Below are positions 39,700 through 52,451 of a DNA stretch of 64,000 nucleotides, one piece after another. The stretch comes from Neobacillus sp. YX16 (GTDB lineage: Bacteria; Bacillota; Bacilli; Bacillales; Cytobacillaceae). The notes beneath the pieces were generated by a model, which did no database searches, was not told the DNA's origin, and saw nothing but the letters and a program-made list of their open reading frames with translations. Where the stretch lies: the NCBI RefSeq assembly GCF_030123505.1, contig NZ_CP126115.1, positions 132,501 through 196,500 of the forward strand. The letters run 5' to 3'. Both the position numbers and the translations under genes were made by a program. Position 1 is the stretch's first letter. The number at the start of each line of letters is the position of its first letter.

Positions 39700-39712
39700 T
39701 TGTTCGGATTAA

Positions 39713-40108
<396 letters not shown>

Positions 40109-40143
40109 TTTAAATTCAATTGCCTTTAAGGAGGTGCTTACGA

Positions 40144-40452
40144 ATGCATGTTAAAAAAGGTGACAAAGTAAGAGTTATCTCCGGTAAGGATAAGGGCAAA
40201 ACAGGAGTAATCCTAGCAGCCTATCCTAAAGATAGCCGTGTACTAGTAGAAGGTGTAAACATTGTTAAAAAACACGCTAAACCTTCACAAGTGAATCCAC
40301 AAGGCGGAATTATGAGCTTTGAGGCACCAATTCATGTATCAAACGTTATGCCTATCGACCCTAAAACTAGTAATCCAACTCGTGTAGGATATACAACGGT
40401 TGATGGTAAAAAAGTACGCGTAGCAAAATCCGGTGAAGTATTAGATAAATAG
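40144..40452 (+). CDS. rplX: Ribosomal protein L24
   Basis: Assembly initiator with a KOW motif ([18 protein letters not shown]). 102 aa starting [11 protein letters not shown] 40144 has AAGGAGGTG upstream, whereas an earlier in-frame start would place the ribosome-binding site inside the gene. Confidence 0.96.
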   Translation: MHVKKGDKVRVISGKDKGKTGVILAAYPKDSRVLVEGVNIVKKHAKPSQVNPQGGIMSFEAPIHVSNVMPIDPKTSNPTRVGYTTVDGKKVRVAKSGEVLDK

Positions 40453-40480
40453 TCTAAATTTTAGAAGGGAGGTACAATAA

Positions 40481-41020
40481 GTGAGCCGCCTAAAAGAAAA
40501 GTTTGTAAAAGAAGTTACTCCTGCTCTTATGAGCAAGTTCAACTATAAATCAGTAATGCAAGTTCCTCAACTTGATAAAATTGTTATTAACATGGGTGTT
40601 GGTGATGCAGTAGCAAACGCTAAAGCTTTAGATAATGCTGTTGAAGAACTAGCAACAATTACAGGACAAAAGCCTGTAGTAACTCGTGCTAAGAAATCAA
40701 TCGCTGGCTTCCGTCTTCGTGAAGGTATGCCAATCGGTGCAAAAGTTACACTTCGCGGTGAGCGTATGTATCAATTCTTGGATAAATTAGTTTCTGTTTC
40801 TTTACCTCGTGTTCGTGACTTCCGTGGTGTTTCTAAAAAAGCATTCGATGGTCGTGGTAATTATACGCTGGGTGTTAAAGAACAATTAATCTTCCCTGAA
40901 ATTGATTACGATAAAGTTAGCAAAGTACGTGGTATGGATATCGTTATCGTAACCACTGCTAACACTGATGAAGAAGCACGTGAACTGTTAACACAATTTG
41001 GAATGCCATTCCAAAAGTAA
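40481..41020 (+). CDS. rplE: Ribosomal protein L5
   Basis: Binds 5S rRNA and the P-site tRNA. 179 aa; GTG start with GGGAGG upstream. Conserved segment [11 protein letters not shown] near residue 31. Confidence 0.97.
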   Translation: MSRLKEKFVKEVTPALMSKFNYKSVMQVPQLDKIVINMGVGDAVANAKALDNAVEELATITGQKPVVTRAKKSIAGFRLREGMPIGAKVTLRGERMYQFLDKLVSVSLPRVRDFRGVSKKAFDGRGNYTLGVKEQLIFPEIDYDKVSKVRGMDIVIVTTANTDEEARELLTQFGMPFQK

Positions 41021-41230
<210 letters not shown>

Positions 41231-41259
41231 AACCCAAGTCTGGGAAGGAGGTAAAAATA

Positions 41260-41658
41260 ATGGTCATGACAGATCCAATTGCTGATATGCTTACTCGCAT
41301 TCGTAATGCGAACATGGTGCGTCACGAAAAGTTAGAAGTGCCTGCTTCTAATATTAAAAAAGAAATCGCTGAAATCTTAAAGCGCGAAGGTTTCGTTCGT
41401 GACGTCGAATTTATTGAAGACAATAAACAAGGTATCATCCGTATTTTCTTAAAGTACGGTTCAAATAACGAACGTGTTATCACTGGTCTTAAGCGCATAA
41501 GCAAGCCTGGACTTAGAGTTTATGCAAAATCTACTGAGGTGCCACGTGTCCTTAACGGTCTTGGTATCGCACTAGTATCAACTTCAAATGGTGTTATAAC
41601 TGATAAAGAAGCTCGTGCAAAACAAGTGGGCGGAGAAGTATTAGCTTACGTTTGGTAA
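41260..41658 (+). CDS. rpsH: Ribosomal protein S8
   Basis: Central-domain 16S rRNA-binding protein. 132 aa starting [17 protein letters not shown], with the C-terminal signature [25 protein letters not shown] upstream. Confidence 0.97.
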   Translation: MVMTDPIADMLTRIRNANMVRHEKLEVPASNIKKEIAEILKREGFVRDVEFIEDNKQGIIRIFLKYGSNNERVITGLKRISKPGLRVYAKSTEVPRVLNGLGIALVSTSNGVITDKEARAKQVGGEVLAYVW

Positions 41659-41689
41659 TAGAGTTTCTGAATGAATGGAGGTGCACTTA

Positions 41690-42226
41690 ATGTCTCGCGT
41701 AGGAAAAAAACCTATTGAAATCCCTGCAGGAGTTACGGTTACTTTAAATAATAGTACCGTTACTGTTAAAGGACCAAAAGGCGAACTTACTCGCTCTTTT
41801 AATCCAGATATCGAAATTAAAATCGAAGAAAACCTAGTTACAATCACTCGTCCAACTGATGTGAAAGAACACCGCGCATTGCACGGTACAACTCGTGCTT
41901 TAATCGCGAACATGGTTGAAGGTGTTTCCAAGGGCTTTGAAAGAAAATTAGAACTAATCGGGGTTGGTTACCGTGCCCAAAAGCAAGGTAACAAGCTTGT
42001 ATTAAACGTTGGATATTCTCACCCAGTTGAGATTGAACCTGAAAGTGGTCTTGAAGTAGAAGTACCAGCTAATACAAAGATTACGATTAAAGGTACTGAC
42101 AAAGAACGTGTTGGCGCATTAGCAGCCAATATTCGTCAAGTTCGTCCTCCAGAGCCTTATAAAGGCAAAGGAATTCGTTACGAAGGCGAATTTGTTCGTC
42201 GTAAAGAAGGTAAAACAGGTAAGTAA
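41690..42226 (+). CDS. rplF: Ribosomal protein L6
   Basis: 50S protein near the sarcin-ricin loop. 178 aa starting [16 protein letters not shown]-terminal signature [17 protein letters not shown] 41690 follows GGAGGTG; an upstream in-frame start overlaps that site. Confidence 0.97.
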   Translation: MSRVGKKPIEIPAGVTVTLNNSTVTVKGPKGELTRSFNPDIEIKIEENLVTITRPTDVKEHRALHGTTRALIANMVEGVSKGFERKLELIGVGYRAQKQGNKLVLNVGYSHPVEIEPESGLEVEVPANTKITIKGTDKERVGALAANIRQVRPPEPYKGKGIRYEGEFVRRKEGKTGK

Positions 42227-42258
42227 TGCCGCATAGGTAAACGAAAGGAGTGACGTAA

Positions 42259-42621
42259 ATGATTACGAAGCTTGACAAAAATGCTAGTCGCAAGAAGAGA
42301 CATGCTCGTGTTCGTGCGAAACTTAGCGGTACTGCAGCTCGTCCACGTCTAAATGTGTTTCGTTCTAACAAGCATCTATATGCTCAATTAATCGATGACA
42401 TGAGTGGAGTTACATTAGCAAGTGCTTCTACTATGGAAAAGGATCTTAACCTTGAATCTACAAGCAATGTTGATGCAGCTAAGTTGGTCGGAGAATTAGT
42501 CGCTAAACGTGCGGTAGAAAAAGGTATCACTGCTGTTGTCTTTGACCGTGGAGGATACCTTTACCATGGCCGTATCCAAGCACTAGCTGATGCAGCCCGT
42601 GAAAACGGCTTACAATTTTAA
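42259..42621 (+). CDS. rplR: Ribosomal protein L18
   Basis: 5S rRNA-binding protein. 120 aa, with [16 protein letters not shown] and the C-terminal [20 protein letters not shown] segment. Confidence 0.97.
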   Translation: MITKLDKNASRKKRHARVRAKLSGTAARPRLNVFRSNKHLYAQLIDDMSGVTLASASTMEKDLNLESTSNVDAAKLVGELVAKRAVEKGITAVVFDRGGYLYHGRIQALADAARENGLQF

Positions 42622-42643
42622 TAGACAAAGGAGGGACACATAA

Positions 42644-43147
42644 ATGATACGTCGTATTGATCCAAACAAACTTGAACTAGAAGAACGCGTTGTAACGGTT
42701 AACCGTGTAGCGAAAGTTGTTAAGGGTGGTCGTCGTTTTCGCTTCACTGCTCTAGTAGTAGTTGGGGATAAAAACGGTCATGTTGGTTTCGGTACTGGTA
42801 AAGCTCAAGAAGTACCAGATGCGATTCGTAAAGCAATCGAAGATGCTAAGAAGAACTTAATCGAAGTGCCAATGGTTGGAACTACTGTTCCTCACCAAGT
42901 TATTGGACGTTTTGGTGCTGGTGAAATTCTTCTAAAGCCTGCTTCTGAAGGTACAGGAGTTATCGCTGGCGGTCCAGTTCGTGCTGTTCTAGAATTAGGC
43001 GGGGTAGGAGATATCCTTTCTAAATCTCTAGGAACTAACACTCCAATTAATATGGTACGTGCAACGATTGATGGTCTAAAACAATTAAAACGTGCTGAAG
43101 ACGTAGCCAAGTTACGTGGTAAATCAGTAGAAGAACTGCTAGGATAA
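42644..43147 (+). CDS. rpsE: Ribosomal protein S5
   Basis: 30S protein affecting decoding fidelity. 167 aa starting [15 protein letters not shown], with the dsRNA-binding-like segment [18 protein letters not shown]. Spectinomycin-loop residues ([10 protein letters not shown]) look wild-type. Confidence 0.97.
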   Translation: MIRRIDPNKLELEERVVTVNRVAKVVKGGRRFRFTALVVVGDKNGHVGFGTGKAQEVPDAIRKAIEDAKKNLIEVPMVGTTVPHQVIGRFGAGEILLKPASEGTGVIAGGPVRAVLELGGVGDILSKSLGTNTPINMVRATIDGLKQLKRAEDVAKLRGKSVEELLG

Positions 43148-43160
43148 GGAGGGAAATCAA

Positions 43161-43343
43161 ATGGCAAACAAACTATTAATTACCCTCAACCGCAGCGTAA
43201 TTGGTCGTCCTGAAGACCAACGCGCAACAGTTACTGCTTTAGGTTTACGCAAATTAAATCAAACAGTTGAGCACCAAGATAATGCTGCAATCCGCGGTAT
43301 GATTACAAAAGTTGCTCACCTTGTAACAGTAAAAGAACAATAA
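43161..43343 (+). CDS. rpmD: Ribosomal protein L30
   Basis: 60 aa starting [17 protein letters not shown], with the family segment [15 protein letters not shown]. Located between rpsE and rplO as usual. Confidence 0.96.
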   Translation: MANKLLITLNRSVIGRPEDQRATVTALGLRKLNQTVEHQDNAAIRGMITKVAHLVTVKEQ

Positions 43344-43375
43344 TAGATTGTTTTCTTTCATAAGGAGGTGCCAAT

Positions 43376-43816
43376 ATGAAACTTCATGAACTAAAGCCTG
43401 CTGAGGGTTCTCGTAAAGAACGTAAACGTTTAGGACGCGGTATCGGTTCTGGTCAAGGTAAGACTGCTGGTAAAGGTCATAAAGGTCAAAATGCTCGTTC
43501 CGGCGGTGGTGTCCGTCTAGGATTCGAGGGTGGTCAAACACCTTTATTCCGTCGTTTGCCAAAACGTGGTTTTACTAATATCAGTCGTAAAGAATATGCA
43601 ATTGTAAACCTTGATGTTCTTAATCAGTTTGAAGAGGGTACAGAAGTTACTCCAGAACTTCTAATTGAAACTGGTGTTGTTAAGAATGAAAAAGCAGGAA
43701 TTAAGATTCTTGCAAAAGGGAACGTAGAGAAAAAACTTACTGTTAAAGCTCATAAATTCTCCTCTACCGCCAAAGAAGCAATTGAAGCTGTAGGTGGAAC
43801 TACTGAGGTGATCTAA
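43376..43816 (+). CDS. rplO: Ribosomal protein L15
   Basis: Late-assembling 50S protein. 146 aa with a glycine-rich N-terminal tail ([18 protein letters not shown]). Its stop overlaps the secY ATG by one base. Confidence 0.97.
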   Translation: MKLHELKPAEGSRKERKRLGRGIGSGQGKTAGKGHKGQNARSGGGVRLGFEGGQTPLFRRLPKRGFTNISRKEYAIVNLDVLNQFEEGTEVTPELLIETGVVKNEKAGIKILAKGNVEKKLTVKAHKFSSTAKEAIEAVGGTTEVI

Positions 43817-45114
43817 TGTTCCAGACAATCTCCAATTTTATGCGCGTGGCTGAAATTAGAAGAAAAATTGTTTTCACTCTTTTAATGTTAATCGTATTTC
43901 GACTAGGCAGTTTTATTCCTGTTCCTAATGTAAATGCTGAAATTTTGGCAGCACAAGATAAATTAAGTGTATTTGGAATCTTAAATACCTTTGGCGGTGG
44001 AGCGTTGCAAAACTTCTCCATTCTTGCTATGGGTATTATGCCTTACATCACTGCTTCCATTATAATTCAACTTTTACAAATGGATGTAGTTCCGAAATTT
44101 ACGGAATGGTCAAAGCAGGGAGATTCTGGTCGTCGTAAGTTAGCTCAGTTTACTCGATATTTCACAATTGTTCTTGGCTTTATTCAAGCTTTAGGTATGT
44201 CCTACGGCTTTAATAGTATGGCGAGCGGACAATTGATCAAAAATCCTGGAATTGGTACTTACTTATTAATTGCAGTTGTATTAACTGCTGGTACTGCATT
44301 TCTGATGTGGTTAGGTGAGCAAATTACCGAGAAGGGTGTTGGGAATGGTATTTCCATCATTATCTTTGCAGGTATCGTTGCAAGTATTCCTAATACCGTT
44401 AATCAGATCTATGTACAGCAGTTTGAAAATGCTGGTGAGCAGTTATTCCTCCGTATTATTACGGTTGTGTTAATTCTCATAGCTGTAATAGCGATTGTTG
44501 TAGGTACTATTTTCATTCAACAAGCAATTAGAAAAATTCCAATTCAGTATGCTAAACAACGGTCTATAAACGGACGTAATGCAGGTGCACAACAATCCAC
44601 TCATATGCCGTTAAAAGTAAATGCTGCTGGTGTAATTCCTGTAATCTTTGCAGTATCATTTATTGTAACTCCAAGAACCATAGCTTCATTCTTTCCTACG
44701 AATGATGTAACCCTTTGGATTACAAGAGTATTTGATTATTCCCATCCGATTGGGATGACTCTTTATGCTGCACTGATTATTGCCTTTACGTACTTTTATG
44801 CTTTCATTCAGGTTAATCCTGAACAGGCTGCAGAAAACTTACAAAAACAAAGCGGTTATATTCCAGGTATTAGACCTGGCAGGAGTACACAGGAATATTT
44901 AACACGCGTCTTATATCGTTTAACTTTTGTGGGTGCGCTTTTCTTAACCGTAATTGCAATTCTGCCAATCATTTTTATTAATGTGGCGAATTTACCGCAA
45001 TCAGCTCAAATTGGTGGAACTAGTCTTTTAATCGTTGTCGGGGTTGCACTTGATACGATGAAACAGCTTGAAGCGCAGCTAGTTAAACGTCATTATAAAG
45101 GCTTTATTAAATAA
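43816..45114 (+). CDS. secY: SecY, translocation channel
   Basis: Core pore of the Sec translocon. 432 aa with about ten membrane segments. Conserved segments include GGGALQNFSILAMGIMPYI near the plug region and NPEQAAENLQKQSGYIPGIR in the cytoplasmic loop. Starts within the rplO stop codon, so translation is coupled. Confidence 0.97.
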   Translation: MFQTISNFMRVAEIRRKIVFTLLMLIVFRLGSFIPVPNVNAEILAAQDKLSVFGILNTFGGGALQNFSILAMGIMPYITASIIIQLLQMDVVPKFTEWSKQGDSGRRKLAQFTRYFTIVLGFIQALGMSYGFNSMASGQLIKNPGIGTYLLIAVVLTAGTAFLMWLGEQITEKGVGNGISIIIFAGIVASIPNTVNQIYVQQFENAGEQLFLRIITVVLILIAVIAIVVGTIFIQQAIRKIPIQYAKQRSINGRNAGAQQSTHMPLKVNAAGVIPVIFAVSFIVTPRTIASFFPTNDVTLWITRVFDYSHPIGMTLYAALIIAFTYFYAFIQVNPEQAAENLQKQSGYIPGIRPGRSTQEYLTRVLYRLTFVGALFLTVIAILPIIFINVANLPQSAQIGGTSLLIVVGVALDTMKQLEAQLVKRHYKGFIK

Positions 45115-45150
45115 AAGGTTTTGGGGACTTGTGTTCCCTAAAACCCATAA

Positions 45151-45822
<672 letters not shown>

Positions 45823-45838
45823 TGGCCATTAGTTTAAT

Positions 45839-45999
45839 CGTAGGTCGACTCTCGAACATCTCTTCAATAAACTTCAAAAGTATGTGGATGTAAATGGCTT
45901 TTCTATTGTACTGAGTATGTAGGACCGAGAGTTGGGCAAGACTTACATGTGGAAATTGTTATTCCATTTAATGTAGAATTTACTTGCGGACAGAAGTAG
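45839..45999 (+). pseudogene. map: Remnant of methionine aminopeptidase (map)
   Basis: No intact frame lies between adk and infA, but translated pieces resemble the middle of type I methionine aminopeptidase. From about 45857 one frame reads HLFNKLQKYVDVNGFSIV. The next frame (about 45909-45950) reads EYVGPRVGQDLHVE, corresponding to the family's REYVGHGVGQDLHED. Stops and a frameshift separate them. Both the start and the metal-binding C-terminal part are gone; the gap is 281 bp against about 750 bp for a full gene. The position is exactly that of map in B. subtilis. Confidence 0.72.
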
Positions 46000-46103
46000 A
46001 ACATTATGTTAATATTAAAAGGTTGCTAATGTTTTGTACGAAAGAAAAGTATTTGCTTTGCATTTTCGAATGTAATAGTTGAAATGAGAAGGGAGACGAA
46101 TTA

Positions 46104-46322
46104 ATGGCCAAAGATGATGTAATTGAAATTGAAGGTAAAGTAATTGAAACTTTGCCAAATGCAATGTTTAAGGTAGAATTAGAAAATGGTCATACCGTGC
46201 TAGCTCATGTTTCTGGTAAAATCCGAATGCACTTCATTCGCATCCTTCCGGGTGACAAAGTTACTGTCGAGCTTTCTCCATATGACTTAACACGCGGAAG
46301 AATTACTTACCGCTTTAAATAA
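46104..46322 (+). CDS. infA: Translation initiation factor IF-1
   Basis: OB-fold protein that occupies the A site during initiation. 72 aa starting [15 protein letters not shown]. In relatives map and a small KOW gene precede it; both are absent as intact genes here, so it may depend on read-through from adk or on a local promoter that I could not define. Confidence 0.97.
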   Translation: MAKDDVIEIEGKVIETLPNAMFKVELENGHTVLAHVSGKIRMHFIRILPGDKVTVELSPYDLTRGRITYRFK

Positions 46323-46472
<150 letters not shown>

Positions 46473-46495
46473 TCTTGAAGGAGGTGCGCTCATTT

Positions 46496-46861
46496 ATGGC
46501 ACGTATTGCTGGTGTAGATATTCCACGTGAAAAACGTGTAGTTATCTCTTTAACTTACATTTATGGTATTGGTAAAAATACTGCACAAAAAGTATTAGCA
46601 GATGCTGGTGTTTCTGAAAATACTCGAGTGCGTGATTTAACTGAAGACGAACTAAACAAAATCCGTGATATCATCGACAAATTAAAAGTTGAAGGTGACC
46701 TTCGCCGTGAAATTTCTCTTAACATTAAGCGTTTAATGGAGATTGGCTGCTACCGCGGATTACGTCATCGTCGTGGTTTACCGGTTCGTGGACAAAACAC
46801 GAAAAACAACGCTCGTACACGCAAAGGTCCTCGTAAGACTGTTGCGAACAAGAAGAAGTAA
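46496..46861 (+). CDS. rpsM: Ribosomal protein S13
   Basis: 30S head protein contacting the P-site tRNA. 121 aa starting [18 protein letters not shown] 46496 follows GGAGGTGC; a start seven codons upstream overlaps that site. Confidence 0.97.
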   Translation: MARIAGVDIPREKRVVISLTYIYGIGKNTAQKVLADAGVSENTRVRDLTEDELNKIRDIIDKLKVEGDLRREISLNIKRLMEIGCYRGLRHRRGLPVRGQNTKNNARTRKGPRKTVANKKK

Positions 46862-46882
46862 TCGGCAAAGGAGGTTATTTAA

Positions 46883-47272
<390 letters not shown>

Positions 47273-47448
47273 TTTTTCTGTATAGAATTTGTATCCCTGT
47301 CAATAATGGGATATGATACTAAAATTTTGTAGTTCATACAGAAGATTTATTCCAGTTGTTGTGCACAAAACGGGAACGTATACATGGGGGAATTTCGATT
47401 AGATTTTTTACTAATCGAGGTTTCGACGTTTTGAAGGAGGGTTATTTG

Positions 47449-48393
47449 ATGATCGAAATAGAAAAACCAAAAATCGAAACGGTTGAGATCAACGATGATG
47501 CCAAGTACGGGAAGTTCGTCGTAGAACCACTTGAGCGTGGATATGGTACCACTTTGGGTAACTCCTTACGTCGTATCCTATTATCTTCACTCCCAGGTGC
47601 CGCTGTTACATCGATTCAGGTCGATGGGGTACTTCATGAGTTCTCAACAATTGAAGGCGTCGTAGAGGATGTAACATCCATCATATTAAACATTAAAAAA
47701 TTAGCTTTAAAAATCTACTCTGATGAAGAGAAAACTCTTGAGATTGATGTTCAGGGTGAAGGTCCTGTTAAAGCTGGAAACATTACTCATGATAGTGATG
47801 TTGAAATCTTAAATCCTGATCTTCATATTGCTACATTGGCTTCAAGTGGTCATCTTCGCATGCGTTTAACTGCTAAGCGAGGCCGTGGTTATACACCTGC
47901 TGAGCAAAATAAGCGTGAGGATCAGCCAATTGGTGTCATTCCAATTGATTCTATTTTCACACCAGTCTCTCGTGTGTCCTATCAGATAGAAAATACTCGT
48001 GTGGGTCAAATGACAAACTATGATAAGCTAACGCTTGATGTTTGGACAGATGGAAGCACAGGGCCAAAGGAAGCTATAGCTCTAGGTTCGAAAATTTTAA
48101 CCGAGCATTTAAATATTTTCGTTGGTTTAACTGACGAAGCACAAAATGCTGAGATTATGATCGAAAAAGAAGAGGATCAGAAAGAAAAAGTCCTTGAAAT
48201 GACGATCGAAGAACTAGATTTATCAGTTCGTTCATATAACTGCTTAAAGCGTGCTGGAATCAACACTGTTCAGGAATTAGCTAATAAGACTGAAGAAGAT
48301 ATGATGAAAGTTCGTAACTTAGGCCGCAAATCACTTGAAGAAGTGAAGGCGAAACTAGAAGAGCTTGGATTAGGCTTACGTAAGGATGACTGA
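47449..48393 (+). CDS. rpoA: RNA polymerase alpha subunit
   Basis: Dimer that nucleates core polymerase; its C-terminal domain contacts UP elements and activators. 314 aa starting [14 protein letters not shown], as in B. subtilis, with GGAGGG upstream. An in-frame start 31 codons earlier lies in the intergenic region. C-terminal domain begins near [16 protein letters not shown]. Confidence 0.97.
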   Translation: MIEIEKPKIETVEINDDAKYGKFVVEPLERGYGTTLGNSLRRILLSSLPGAAVTSIQVDGVLHEFSTIEGVVEDVTSIILNIKKLALKIYSDEEKTLEIDVQGEGPVKAGNITHDSDVEILNPDLHIATLASSGHLRMRLTAKRGRGYTPAEQNKREDQPIGVIPIDSIFTPVSRVSYQIENTRVGQMTNYDKLTLDVWTDGSTGPKEAIALGSKILTEHLNIFVGLTDEAQNAEIMIEKEEDQKEKVLEMTIEELDLSVRSYNCLKRAGINTVQELANKTEEDMMKVRNLGRKSLEEVKAKLEELGLGLRKDD

Positions 48394-48456
48394 TTAGCTT
48401 CATTCCTGCTCAATAACTAATCCGTTTAATGACTTCAACAAAGGAGGGAACCCTTC

Positions 48457-48819
48457 ATGGCATACAGAAAGTTAGGACGCACTAGTGCACAGCGTAAAGC
48501 TATGCTACGTGATTTAACTACAGATTTAATTATCAATGAGCGCATTGAAACAACAGAAACTCGCGCGAAGGAACTTCGTGGTACTGTTGAGAAAATGATT
48601 ACTTTAGGTAAACGTGGTGACTTACATGCTCGCCGTCAAGCTGCTTCTTACGTTCGTAATGAAGTTGCTGATGCTGAAAAAGGTACAGATGCACTGCAAA
48701 AACTTTTCACTGATATCGCTCCACGATATACTGAGCGTCAAGGTGGATACACTCGTATTATGAAACTTGGACCACGCCGCGGCGATGGTGCACCAATGGT
48801 AATTATCGAGTTAGTTTAA
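48457..48819 (+). CDS. rplQ: Ribosomal protein L17
   Basis: Last ribosomal gene of the alpha operon. 120 aa starting [25 protein letters not shown] upstream. A terminator follows. Confidence 0.97.
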   Translation: MAYRKLGRTSAQRKAMLRDLTTDLIINERIETTETRAKELRGTVEKMITLGKRGDLHARRQAASYVRNEVADAEKGTDALQKLFTDIAPRYTERQGGYTRIMKLGPRRGDGAPMVIIELV

Positions 48820-48834
48820 TACCTGAAAGCAGAC

Positions 48835-48886
48835 AACAAGGGCGCTGGACAGTTTAGTTACAAACTTGTTCTTGAGCCCTTTTTCT
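48835..48886 (+). terminator. Terminator after rplQ
   Basis: AAGGGC pairs with GCCCTT, and AACAAG with CTTGTT as an alternative inner pairing, followed by a five-T run. It ends the long ribosomal transcript. Confidence 0.75.
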
Positions 48887-49185
48887 GTATAAAATCTAAT
48901 AATGTACGAACCAAGCCAAAAAGAGTGTTATGATGAGCGTGACCTTATATTATTAGGGCATAGGAAGGAGAAATTACTCTCCTTTGAAAGATAAATCGAA
49001 TTCTTTTATTATCTTTTTCACGTCTCGTCTAGCTCATGCACCTCCTCCTATTTCTTTTTTAGAAATCCCGTTTACGTGGCAGATTAAATCGTCAGCTGCC
49101 CTGGGGTGAGGTGCAGGCTTTTTTTGTATTCTACGAGCCTAGCTTAGTATTGTTTGCATAGATGAGACGAGAGGAGAAGATTTAT
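48887..49185 (+). promoter_or_regulatory. Structured leader upstream of the ECF module
   Basis: A gap of about 300 bases with several pairings: GGAGAAATTACTCTCC (near 48967), GAAAGATAA with TTATCTTTTTC (48988-49018), and TGCACCTC (49037-49044) with its exact complement GAGGTGCA (49108-49115). The last is followed by GGC and seven T's (to 49125), resembling a terminator that an alternative fold could prevent. I cannot match it to a known riboswitch class. Confidence 0.5.
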
Positions 49186-50025
49186 ATGAGAGAGGCCGTT
49201 GTATCACTAAAGAATGTGTCTTTTCAATATGAAAATCAGAGCAGCTACGCACTTCAGAATGTAAGTTTTGACATCTTTGAAGGGGAATGGTTAGCGATTG
49301 TTGGTCATAATGGTTCAGGTAAATCTACGATGGCAAAGCTTTTAAATGGTTTACAATTTCCGCAGACGGGTGAGATTACAGTTTGTGGAATTCAATTAAA
49401 TGAAGATTCCATTTGGGATATAAGAAAGAAATTAGGGATGGTTTTTCAGAACCCTGATAATCAGTTTGTTGGTACGACTGTTCAGGATGATGTGGCTTTT
49501 GGTTTAGAAAACCATGGAATTCCAAGGGATGATATGATCTTTAGGGTAGAGGATTCTTTAAAAAAAGTTAAAATGGATCAATTTCTTAATCAAGAGCCGC
49601 ACCATCTTTCTGGAGGACAAAAGCAACGTGTTGCTATTGCTGGTGTTCTTGCATTGAGACCATCAATTATTATTTTAGACGAGGCAACTTCTATGCTCGA
49701 CCCGAAAGGAAGAGAGGAAGTTTTAGAGACTGTCCGTACTTTAAAGAATGAAAAGTCTCTCACTGTCATCTCCATTACTCATGATTTAGAAGAAGCTGCA
49801 AAAGCCGACAGAATTATTGTGATGAATCATGGGGAAGTTTACCGCGAGGGAACTCCAGAGGACATATTCTCATTGGATGATGAATTGGTTCATCTAGGGC
49901 TAGATATACCTTTTTCAATTAAAATGAGTAATGCATTCCGTCAAAAAGGAATTGACTTATCGAAGCACTATTTATCGGAAGAAGAGTTGGTGAATGAGTT
50001 ATGGACATTTCGCTCCAAAATATAG
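49186..50025 (+). CDS. ecfA1: EcfA1, ECF transporter ATPase
   Basis: One of two ATPases energising the shared ECF vitamin transporter module. 279 aa: Walker [11 protein letters not shown]-loop VFQNPDNQF, signature [13 protein letters not shown] and Walker [13 protein letters not shown] 49186 has GAGGAGA upstream; an in-frame start eight codons earlier would include that site. Its end overlaps ecfA2 by 25 bases. Usually followed by ecfA2, ecfT and truA, as here. Confidence 0.95.
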   Translation: MREAVVSLKNVSFQYENQSSYALQNVSFDIFEGEWLAIVGHNGSGKSTMAKLLNGLQFPQTGEITVCGIQLNEDSIWDIRKKLGMVFQNPDNQFVGTTVQDDVAFGLENHGIPRDDMIFRVEDSLKKVKMDQFLNQEPHHLSGGQKQRVAIAGVLALRPSIIILDEATSMLDPKGREEVLETVRTLKNEKSLTVISITHDLEEAAKADRIIVMNHGEVYREGTPEDIFSLDDELVHLGLDIPFSIKMSNAFRQKGIDLSKHYLSEEELVNELWTFRSKI

Positions 50026-50867
50026 AGTATCGTTATCAAGCAAACACGCCTTTTGAACGTTTAGCTATTGAAGATGTGTCTATTAACATCCCGACAGGAA
50101 CATACATGGCTTTAATAGGTCATACTGGTTCAGGAAAGTCTACTGTGTTGCAGCATTTAAATGCCTTGCTAATACCTACAGAAGGAACAGTAATGATTGG
50201 CAGCCATGAAATCAAAGCAAAGCAGAAGAATAAGAATTTAAGACAGATTAGACAAAAAGTAGGGATTGTTTTTCAATTTCCTGAGCATCAGTTATTTGAG
50301 GAAACTGTGGAAAAGGATATTATTTTTGGTCCGATGAATTTCGGTGTTTCAGAACGAGAAGCAAAAGAGAGAGCACGACTTGCTTTAATGCAAGTTGGAC
50401 TCGCTGAGGAAATACTAGAAAAGTCTCCATTTGATTTATCTGGCGGTCAAATGCGCCGTGTTGCTATTGCTGGTGTTCTGGCAATGGAACCAGACTGTCT
50501 TGTCCTTGACGAGCCAACGGCTGGTCTTGACCCGCGAGGACGTAAAGAGATAATGGATATGTTTTATTCACTTCATAAAAAGAGAAATTTGTCTACCATA
50601 CTAGTAACACATAGTATGGAAGATGCGGCGAGGTATTCTGATCAAATTGTCATCATGCAGCAAGGACATGTTGTAAAGCAAGGGACACCTGTTGAAATTT
50701 TCTCCTCGGTTACTGAACTTGTTGAAATGGGATTGGATGTACCAGAAGTGGTACGTTTTCAACGAAGTTTTGAAGAAAAGGTAGGGCTGAAGTTAGAAAA
50801 AACCTATTTATCAATCGAGGAACTATCATCTGCGGTTGTAGAATTGTTAAGAGGTGCACCGGTATGA
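50001..50867 (+). CDS. ecfA2: EcfA2, ECF transporter ATPase
   Basis: Second ATPase of the ECF module. 288 aa: Walker [11 protein letters not shown]-loop [10 protein letters not shown], signature [13 protein letters not shown], Walker [10 protein letters not shown]. Overlaps ecfA1 at its start and ecfT at its end (ATGA), so the three subunits are made in step. Confidence 0.95.
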   Translation: MDISLQNIEYRYQANTPFERLAIEDVSINIPTGTYMALIGHTGSGKSTVLQHLNALLIPTEGTVMIGSHEIKAKQKNKNLRQIRQKVGIVFQFPEHQLFEETVEKDIIFGPMNFGVSEREAKERARLALMQVGLAEEILEKSPFDLSGGQMRRVAIAGVLAMEPDCLVLDEPTAGLDPRGRKEIMDMFYSLHKKRNLSTILVTHSMEDAARYSDQIVIMQQGHVVKQGTPVEIFSSVTELVEMGLDVPEVVRFQRSFEEKVGLKLEKTYLSIEELSSAVVELLRGAPV

Positions 50868-51661
50868 TGGATAAAATGATTATTGGAAGATATGTACCCG
50901 CTGATAGTTTAATACATCGACTGGACCCTAGATCTAAGCTAATTATTATTTTTTTATTTGTATGTATCATCTTTCTTGCAAATAATTTTTTTACCTATGT
51001 TCTTATTGGAATTTATACTTTTCTTATGCTTGGTTTATCACGAATTCCCATTCGCTTTCTGTATGCAGGTTTAAAACCTGTTCTCTGGTTAGTACTATTT
51101 ACTTTGCTCTTACAGGTTTTCTTCACGAAAGAAGGAAGTCTATTGTATGAACTGGGTCCGATAAAGATTTATGAAGAAGGAGTCAGACAGGGTATTTTTA
51201 TTTCAATGAGATTCTTTTTCTTAATATTAATGACCAGTCTGCTCACCTTAACCACGACACCCATTGAAATAACCGATGGTCTGGAAACACTTTTGCACCC
51301 TTTGAAAAAGGTCCGGTTCCCTGTACATGAGATGGCCTTAATGATGTCCATTTCTTTACGTTTTATTCCAACACTAATGCAGGAAACGGATAAGATTATG
51401 AAAGCTCAAATTGCACGCGGGGTTGAGTTTTCAAGCGGTCCTATTAAGGAAAGAATCAAAGCTGTCATTCCATTACTTATCCCCCTTTTCGTTAGCTCCT
51501 TTAAGCGTGCTGAGGAGCTTGCTATTGCGATGGAAGCGAGAGGGTACCGTGGCGGTGAGGGCAGAACAAAATATCGACTGCTAAGCTGGAAACACTCTGA
51601 CACCCTGCAACTTTTGATTCTTGTTATTTTGACTATATTATTAATCCTATTACGTTCATAA
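50864..51661 (+). CDS. ecfT: EcfT, ECF transporter transmembrane subunit
   Basis: Membrane scaffold that couples the ATPases to exchangeable S components. 265 aa with several hydrophobic helices and the coupling motifs ARGVEFSSG and EARGYRGGEGR (Ala-Arg-Gly type). No S component is encoded here; those are scattered in related genomes. Confidence 0.95.
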   Translation: MMDKMIIGRYVPADSLIHRLDPRSKLIIIFLFVCIIFLANNFFTYVLIGIYTFLMLGLSRIPIRFLYAGLKPVLWLVLFTLLLQVFFTKEGSLLYELGPIKIYEEGVRQGIFISMRFFFLILMTSLLTLTTTPIEITDGLETLLHPLKKVRFPVHEMALMMSISLRFIPTLMQETDKIMKAQIARGVEFSSGPIKERIKAVIPLLIPLFVSSFKRAEELAIAMEARGYRGGEGRTKYRLLSWKHSDTLQLLILVILTILLILLRS

Positions 51662-51673
51662 TGGAGCTAAATA

Positions 51674-52411
51674 ATGAATCGTTATAAATGCATTATTGCT
51701 TATGATGGTTCTGGTTTCTCTGGATATCAGGTTCAACCAAAGAAACGGACCGTTCAAAGTGTAATAGAAGCTGTATTAACCAAAATGCATAAGGGCAGTC
51801 ATGTGAAAATTTCTGCATCCGGAAGAACGGATGCGGGGGTACATGCAAAGGGACAGGTGATTCATTTTGATTCGCCGTTATCCCTTCCTATGGAAAAATG
51901 GGAGTTTGCATTAAATTCTATGCTGCCAGAAGATATTTCTGTCCTACGTGTTGAAGAGGCTGATTCAGTCTTTCATGCTCGATTCGATGCAAATGGAAAG
52001 GAATACCGTTACTTTTTGAATCAATCACTGAAAAGGGACCCATTTCAACGGAATTATTCCTTTCACTACCCTTATCCTCTAAATCTAGGTGCCATGAGAG
52101 AGGCATCTGCTTATTTATTAGGCACCCATGATTTTTCTAGTTTTTGTTCAGCAAGAACGGAAGTAGAAGATAAGATTAGAACGATAGAAACCATTGAGAT
52201 TTCACTGGATGAAGAGCGTGTAAGCTTTCGTTTTATCGGGAATGGTTTTTTATATAATATGGTTAGAATTTTAGTAGGAACTTTAATTGAGGTTGGTTCT
52301 GGAAAGCGTCAACCAGAGGAAATAGTGGAGATACTCGAAAAAAAGGATCGTCGCTATGCTGGGAAAACCGCACCAGGACAAGGATTGTATCTATGGCAGG
52401 TATTTTATTAA
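51674..52411 (+). CDS. truA: TruA, tRNA pseudouridine synthase
   Basis: Makes pseudouridine at positions 38-40 of tRNA anticodon arms. 245 aa; catalytic Asp in [14 protein letters not shown]. Follows ecfT with a 12-base gap, the conserved Bacillus order before rplM-rpsI. Confidence 0.96.
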   Translation: MNRYKCIIAYDGSGFSGYQVQPKKRTVQSVIEAVLTKMHKGSHVKISASGRTDAGVHAKGQVIHFDSPLSLPMEKWEFALNSMLPEDISVLRVEEADSVFHARFDANGKEYRYFLNQSLKRDPFQRNYSFHYPYPLNLGAMREASAYLLGTHDFSSFCSARTEVEDKIRTIETIEISLDEERVSFRFIGNGFLYNMVRILVGTLIEVGSGKRQPEEIVEILEKKDRRYAGKTAPGQGLYLWQVFY

Positions 52412-52451
52412 AAAAAATTTTACTAACAACACAACCTGGTGTAACATTTCC

